Shown here: piece after piece, positions 7,430-11,996 of the stretch
Layout: each line of letters begins with the position of its first letter
How positions within the stretch are numbered: the stretch's first letter is position 1
NCBI GenBank assembly: GCA_012032215.1
Contig: JAAURO010000020.1
Coordinates: 1-11,996, forward strand
DNA: 11,996 nt
DNA from: Limnobacter sp.
GTDB taxonomy: Bacteria; Pseudomonadota; Gammaproteobacteria; Burkholderiales; Burkholderiaceae_B
Direction: 5' to 3'
Notes under the pieces: generated by a model
Seen by the model: only the letters and a program-made list of their open reading frames with translations
The model's database searches: none
Told to the model about the DNA's origin: nothing
Position numbers and translations under genes: made by a program

Positions 7430-10400
7430 CTTGGCGTGACAAATTAAAACAACCCTGGGTTTTACCGCTTTTACTCGTGCTGGTTTTCTGTGCACTGGTT
7501 TGGTTTGTGGGGCCATTGGTCGCGATTGCTGGGGTGGTGCCTCTGGCTTCACCTTCTGTGCGGGTTCTGGTCGTGATGGTGGCTCTGCTGATTTGGGGTT
7601 TGGCAAACCTGCGTTCACAGCAGCGGGAAAAACATCGGGTCGATGCTCTGGCTGAAACCATCAGCACAGAAATTGCGCCTCCTATAGACAGCTCCGATGA
7701 AGACCGTGTGCTGACTCAGCGCCTGCAATCAGCCGTGTCTACCTTGCAACGCCGAAGATCAATCTGGCAAGCCCACACGCTTTACCACTTGCCTTGGTAC
7801 ATGTTGATTGGTGAGCCGGGTACGGGTAAAACTTGTGCGCTGCGAGGGTCAGGTCTAACCCCGTTGGACAATGATGCTTTGTTAGATGGCGTAAAAGGCA
7901 CAGGTGGCACGCGCTATTGTGATTGGTGGTTGACCAGCGAGGCTATTTTTATTGACACAGCCGGACGTTATGCCCTGCGTGACACGGCACAAAACGAGGC
8001 CGCTGTTTGGCTGCGTTTTCTGGCCCGCTTGAAACGGCAAAGACCTCAGGCTCCACTCAACGGGGTGGTCGTGACCATGAGCGTGCACGACATTTTGCCC
8101 TCACAAACACCCACCCAGCGACAAGAACGTGCACAGCGTTTAAAAAAAGCGCATTCAGGAATTGCAAAACCAATTGGACATGGTTTTACCGGTTTATGTG
8201 ATGATCACTAAAATGGACACGGTGGCTGGTTTTGCTGAGTTTTTTTCGACTATGGATGCTACGACCAAAGCGCAACCCTGGGGGATTAGTGCCAGCAATG
8301 ACCAAGGGGCGAAGTCTTTTTTAAATACTTTTTCTCAAAAGTACCAAGCCCAAATCAATACCCTGGCCAATCAGCGAACCGCGCGTTTTCAGCAAGGTGT
8401 GCTGAATGAAAAAGAACGGGCTTTGATTCAGGCTTTCCCCTCACAAATGCAGGCTTTGTTTGAACCACTGCTCGAACAGCTCAACACCTTGTTTGGTGAA
8501 AACAGTTTTGAGCAGCCTGCTATTTTGCGGGGTGTCTATTTTGTGAGTAGTACGCAGGAAGACCATCGGCCGCAATGGATTACAAGTCCTTTTGCTATTT
8601 CCAATTCCAAAGCGCCGCCTGTGTATGCCGGTGAAAGTCGTTCTTATTTTATTGAAGGGCTATTTAAAAAAATTGTATTGCCTGATGCACATTTGGCGAA
8701 GCTTGGTTCAAAAACCGCGTGGCGCTTGCGTTGGTGCTACGGCGGTGCCTGGGCTGCAATGACTTTGCTGTGTGTGGGCGCAGTCAGTGCTTGGCTCATC
8801 AGCCAAAACAACAACCGCAACTACATTCAAAAAATCGAAAGCAACGCCAAAGATTATCAAAACAAGAGCAAATCATTGCTGGAATCCCGGCGTAGCTGGT
8901 CTGCTTTATTGGCTGGCTTAAATGAATTGCGCGACCTGCCTGGAAAGTCGGTGCTCGAACTTAAAACCCATGTGAATTGGCGTTATGGCATGGGTCTTTA
9001 CCAAGGTGACAAGCTGGGTTCAGAGGCAAGGCTTACCTATTTGACCGCGCTTGAACGGTTTTTGATGCAAGACACCGCCAACCTGCTGGCTAAGCAAGTG
9101 CTTGAGTTTTCTGACTATGCCTACCGTTACGAAGCCCTTCGCTTTTACCTGATGCTGCATAAGCCAGAACACCGTGAGCCAGAAAACCTGTTGCGTTGGA
9201 TAGATCTGCTTTTGGAACAACAGGGTTTGCGCCCAGATGAGCGACAGGGCCTACTGGCACATATCAGCAATGCCCTGAAAAATAACGTGAATCTACCGCC
9301 GTTTGATGCCACATTGGTAGACAAGGCTCGTGAGGAACTTCGCCTCATGCCCAGAGAACAACGCGTGTACCAACTTTTAAAGTTGAACTACCAACACGAC
9401 AATGCAGAAAGTTTTTCGGTCTACAGTGCTTTGGGTACACAAGCCGATTTGATTTTTGATCGTCAGGATGGTTTGCCTCTCACCCAAGGCGTGCCAGCCT
9501 TGTTCACCTATGAGGGTTTTCATGATTATTTCCTGAAAGAATACGAGCAGCTGATCGAACGCATGGACAAAGAGCAGTGGGTGCTCAAAGATGACCCATC
9601 CAATTTAACCGATGAAGAAATTGTCAAGCTGCAAAACTATTTGTACAACGCGTACACCATGGAGTACACGGAGCAGTGGAAAAGGTATCTGGGTGGCTTG
9701 CGAATTAAGTCCTTTCAAAATGTACAAGAGGCACAAACGGTTCTGCGTGTGTTGGCCAATACCGAACAACCCCTGGTTACTTTCGTGCAGGCTATTCGTC
9801 AACATACCGCATTGAGTGAACTGCCACCGCCCCCAGCCAGTGAGGGTATTGGCAAGGCTGTGGGTGAGTTGGCAGCCCAACAAGCCAAGCGGCGTGCCGG
9901 TCGCTTAAGTGGTGTGGTCGATAAAGCGTTGAACGCCCACAAAACGGCTGAGGCTTTGCCAGGGCAAGTGGTTGACGATGACTTTGAAGACTTTAACCGC
10001 TATGTCAATACAGACGAGGGGTCTTCTCTGGATGTCCTTGGAAAGGCTTTAAGCAATTTGTATCAGTACTACCAACGGCTTATTTACGATGATTCTGTTG
10101 TCAGGTTAAATGCCCGCTCTCCGGAGTTGGTGGGCTTAAGACAAGCATCCAGCGAAGCGCCCAGTTTTGTTCAGCTTTGGTTTGAGCCCTTGATTCAAGA
10201 TGCCGGTTATGAAGATGAGGGCAATTACCGCGAATCGGTGAACCTGAAATGGCAATCTGACGTGGTGGCACCGTTCAAGCTGAGTTTGGCCAATCAATAT
10301 CCTATCAACCCACTGAGCAACAAAGACATTGCACTTGAAGACTTCAAGGCATTTTTTGGCCCGGGTGGCGTGGTAGACGCTTTTTTCGCAGAGCATTTAC

Positions 10401-10930
10401 AAAAAGAGGTGGATGTAAGTCGTGCGCCCTGGCGCTTGCTGCCCACTAAGAGAAGGGTGTTCTCAAGCAGCACCTTGGCTTTTTTTGAGCGGGCCAAGCG
10501 AATTCAAAACAAATATTTCAGCGGGATCAATGGTGGGTTCCATGTCACATTCCGTTTAACGCCGAAGTCTTTGGACCCCCAGGTTCGCCGAAGTACATTG
10601 ACTGTGATGGGCCAGGCATTAAGTTATCAACACGATGCTCCGCAAAGCACCGCAGTGGTTTGGCCAGGTGAAAGTGAAGAAAGCCAACTTCAGTTTAGTT
10701 TGGTCAGTAACTCAATTCCGATGAGTAAAAAAATAGTCGGGCCGTGGAGTTGGTTCCGCTTGTTAGACAACCACTCAACCTTTTCAGCCGATGCCAACGG
10801 TGACACTTACAACGTCGCATTTCAAATCGAGGGGGTGGAAGCCGAATACACCCTCAAGCCGGGCAGGGCCCAACACCCATTTGGCGAGCCCAATGATCTC
10901 AAAAACCTCAGTTTGCCTTCTCGCTTATGA
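7426..10930 (+). CDS. tssM: TssM (IcmF family) inner-membrane NTPase-like protein, one frame break as read
   Basis: TssM spans the envelope and links TssL to TssJ. Two N-terminal membrane helices lie at about residues 11-34 and 46-63. A P-loop GEPGTGKT is at 129-136, followed by FIDTAGRY and then, after the break, a TKMD G4-like motif. The third membrane helix lies near 8741-8800, then a long periplasmic IcmF region ends with GPWSWFRLLDN and the C-terminal beta-domain. The frame changes in an A7 run at 8142-8148. Removing one A gives RLKKRIQELQNQLDMVLPVYVMITKMD, the classic family stretch. This is the only break in the locus that needs a base removed (or two added). The first frame runs 7426-8211, the second to 10930. 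The restored protein has about 1167 residues, typical for TssM. It overlaps both neighbours by ATGA. Confidence 0.93.
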
Positions 10931-11626
10931 GCCACACACAAGGTTTATTCGGCAAAATGCCCCAACTTGGCGATTTTCTGCGGCACCGTTTGCCACAGGA
11001 TTGGACTGACCCCTGGCACACTTGGTTGCAAACCAGCCTAACAGTGAGCCAAGAGCAGCTTGGCCCACAATGGCAGCCTTGTTTTTGCACAGCCCAATTT
11101 GGCGTTTTGCCATATCGCCACACGCCATGCATAGCCAAGGTGCAATGGGTGTGGTAATGCCCAGCATGGACAAAATTGGGCGCTACTTTCCGCTCACGCT
11201 GTCAGTGCTTGGCCCGGTTCGCCCCTGGCGCGCTTTTCTGGACTGTACGGAATGGTTTAAGGCGGCTGAACAAATTTTATTACTGGCATTAGACGATGCC
11301 ACAAACCGACAAACCCTCACTGACCAAGCCGATGCACTTGAATTGCCCAAGCTCAGCCTGGCCAAAACGGACAATCGCCAGTATCGGCAAACGAATTCAG
11401 GCATGCAGCTTGGGTTGCCTGATTCACAATCGCCCCTGGCGGGCTGGAATTGCCTGGAACAATCCACACAAGCGCATTGGCCCTATTACAGCCTGTGGTG
11501 GAGTGAGGCTCAAACACCATTACGCCAGGTGTACTCAGTTGCAATGGCTTGCCAGAACACGGGCAATTTGCCGCTCTGCTTGATGGACAATGGGAGCGGT
11601 GGGGTTGGCGGCAAGCACCACAGTAA
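10927..11626 (+). CDS. tagF: TagF (ImpM family) T6SS accessory regulator, two frame breaks as read
   Basis: TagF is a cytoplasmic post-translational repressor of T6SS firing in studied systems. It starts MSHTQGLFGKMPQLGDFLRH, matching the family FGKxPxxGDF motif, at an ATG that overlaps the tssM stop. After a missing T in the T5 run 11082-11086 the next frame gives FLHSPIWRFAI, then GVVMPSMDKIGRYFPLTL, the strongest family signature. Later comes AHWPYYSLWW. A second missing base at about 11537-11545 leads to NGLPEHGQFAALLDGQWERW and TAA at 11624-11626, a better TagF ending than the frame that runs on to 11666. The restored length is about 233 residues, normal for the family. In several species TagF acts together with the FHA and kinase pathway, which fits the neighbours here. 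Confidence 0.87.
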
Positions 11627-11665
11627 GTGCATCACAGTTGATTTTCATTTTTACCTTTTTATTTG

Positions 11666-11734
11666 ATGATGGTTGTGACTGACAAAAAACAAATTTCTTA
11701 CCGCATGCAAAAACTGACATTGCAAATTCCTAGG
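11666..11734 (+). other. Possible start of a gene cut by the insertion sequence
   Basis: From ATG 11666 the frame reads MMVVTDKKQISYRMQKLTLQ and continues to the IS border at 11734. It then enters the element and stops at a TAA about twelve codons in. No good ribosome binding site precedes it. The 23 codons match no family I can name. It may be the stump of the gene that once followed tagF, or chance. Confidence 0.2.
11729..11734. repeat. Probable target-site copy CCTAGG (NCTAGN) flanking the IS
   Basis: CCTAGG lies immediately outside the TGT end of the element. IS481-family elements commonly duplicate a six-base NCTAGN target and have TGT...ACA ends, so both features agree. The second copy should lie beyond the right edge of the window. 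Confidence 0.6.
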
Positions 11735-11996
11735 TGTCAAGCCTCGTCTGATTGTAAATTATTTTTCTAAACAATTCAGGCTGTTTTTTCTGCCATTTTT
11801 TCAAGGCGTCAACAGGACAAAGATGCCCGAGATTGCGTTGTGGAATGCTGTGGTTATAGACATGCAGATAGTCCCTAAGGGTCTGAACAAGTTCACTTAA
11901 ACTGCCAAAACGGGTTTGCTGCACCAACTCACTGATGCGGCCGTTAAAGCGCTCAACCATGCCGTTGGTTTGTGGATGCTTGGGTTTGATTAAACG
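11730..11996 (-). CDS. IS481-type transposase, C-terminal part
   Basis: This is the C-terminal end of a DDE integrase-core transposase. From the window edge it reads KPKHPQTNGMVERFNGRISE, where the Glu of VERFN is the third catalytic residue. Then follow LRDYLHVYNHSIPQRNLGH, ALKKWQ and PELFRK, the usual IS481-family tail. The catalytic Asp residues and N-terminal helix-turn-helix lie beyond position 11996. No frame break is seen in this portion. The stop codon TAG (11730-11732) lies in the CCTAGG flank rather than inside the element, so termination depends on the target sequence. The IS3 family has a related core, but the PQR..LG and WQ..PELF tail fits IS481 better. Confidence 0.88.
   Translation of the reverse strand, partial: RLIKPKHPQTNGMVERFNGRISELVQQTRFGSLSELVQTLRDYLHVYNHSIPQRNLGHLCPVDALKKWQKKQPELFRKIIYNQTRLDT
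11735..11996 (-). mobile_element. IS481-type insertion sequence, one end and part of body
   Basis: The end is placed at 11735 because the sequence there begins TGTCAAGCCTCG, directly next to a CCTAGG target. Transposase coding fills the element up to the window edge. It lies about 100 bases after tagF, outside all recognised T6SS genes in the window, and faces toward the operon. The other end is not in the window, so the inverted repeats could not be compared. Confidence 0.75.

Noticed and set aside
8142..8150. Dna X-like A AAA AAG slippery sequence in tssM as programmed minus-one frameshifting
   Set aside because: The downstream tssM frame needs a shift of plus one (or minus two), so a minus-one event there would enter the wrong frame.
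11022..11666. A separate gene in the second tagF frame, ending at 11666
   Set aside because: Its first 60 bases duplicate tagF coding in another frame and its tail (after about 11540) is unlike TagF, while the third frame gives a proper TagF ending at 11626.
11632..11678. TCACA / TGTGA arms as a tagF terminator
   Set aside because: Five-base arms separated by 38 bases with no following T run; too weak.
1..11996. CRISPR arrays, tRNA or rRNA genes
   Set aside because: No spaced repeats, cloverleaf-like segments or rRNA motifs were seen on either strand.

Overview
The window holds about two thirds of a type VI secretion system (T6SS) locus. It has a divergent layout and is bordered on the right by an IS481-type insertion sequence. 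The gene set (fha/tagH, tssJ, tssK, tssL with an OmpA-like part, tssM, tagF, and divergently a kinase-like membrane protein and tssA) and the roughly balanced base composition suggest a proteobacterium. My best guess is a beta-proteobacterium of the Burkholderiales type, but no rRNA or other taxonomic marker is present.

Layout. Minus strand, right to left from about 2671: a kinase-fold protein lacking the usual catalytic residues, a membrane-anchored helical protein that is probably its C-terminal half, then tssA running off the left edge. Positions 2672-3099 form the divergent control region, with a 20-bp-period direct repeat and two palindromic elements. Plus strand, 3100-11626: fha, tssJ, tssK, tssL, OmpA-like domain, tssM, tagF. 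Most junctions are tight or overlap by 4 bases (GTGA or ATGA), as in one operon. From 11735 to the right edge lies an IS481-type element with its transposase on the minus strand. A CCTAGG target copy sits exactly at its border and supplies the transposase stop codon. Sheath, tube, baseplate, ATPase and spike genes (tssB, tssC, hcp, tssE, tssF, tssG, tssH, vgrG) are not in the window.

How the genes fit together. TssJ (outer-membrane lipoprotein), TssL and TssM form the trans-envelope complex. The OmpA-like part anchors it to peptidoglycan, TssK links it to the baseplate, and TssA primes tube/sheath assembly. In better known systems a kinase-FHA-TagF circuit controls firing after translation. 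Here both the kinase and the FHA domain appear to have lost their key residues, so the circuit may work by binding only.

Main caveat. Every T6SS gene is broken as read. I find about ten single-base frame breaks, nine of them best explained by one missing base, mostly in A or T runs of 3-7, plus an in-frame amber codon in tssA. Coding similarity continues cleanly across each break. Homopolymer errors in the sequence read are the simplest explanation. Genuine recent decay of the locus, with an IS beside it, is the alternative. Gene entries give the restored spans and name the breaks.
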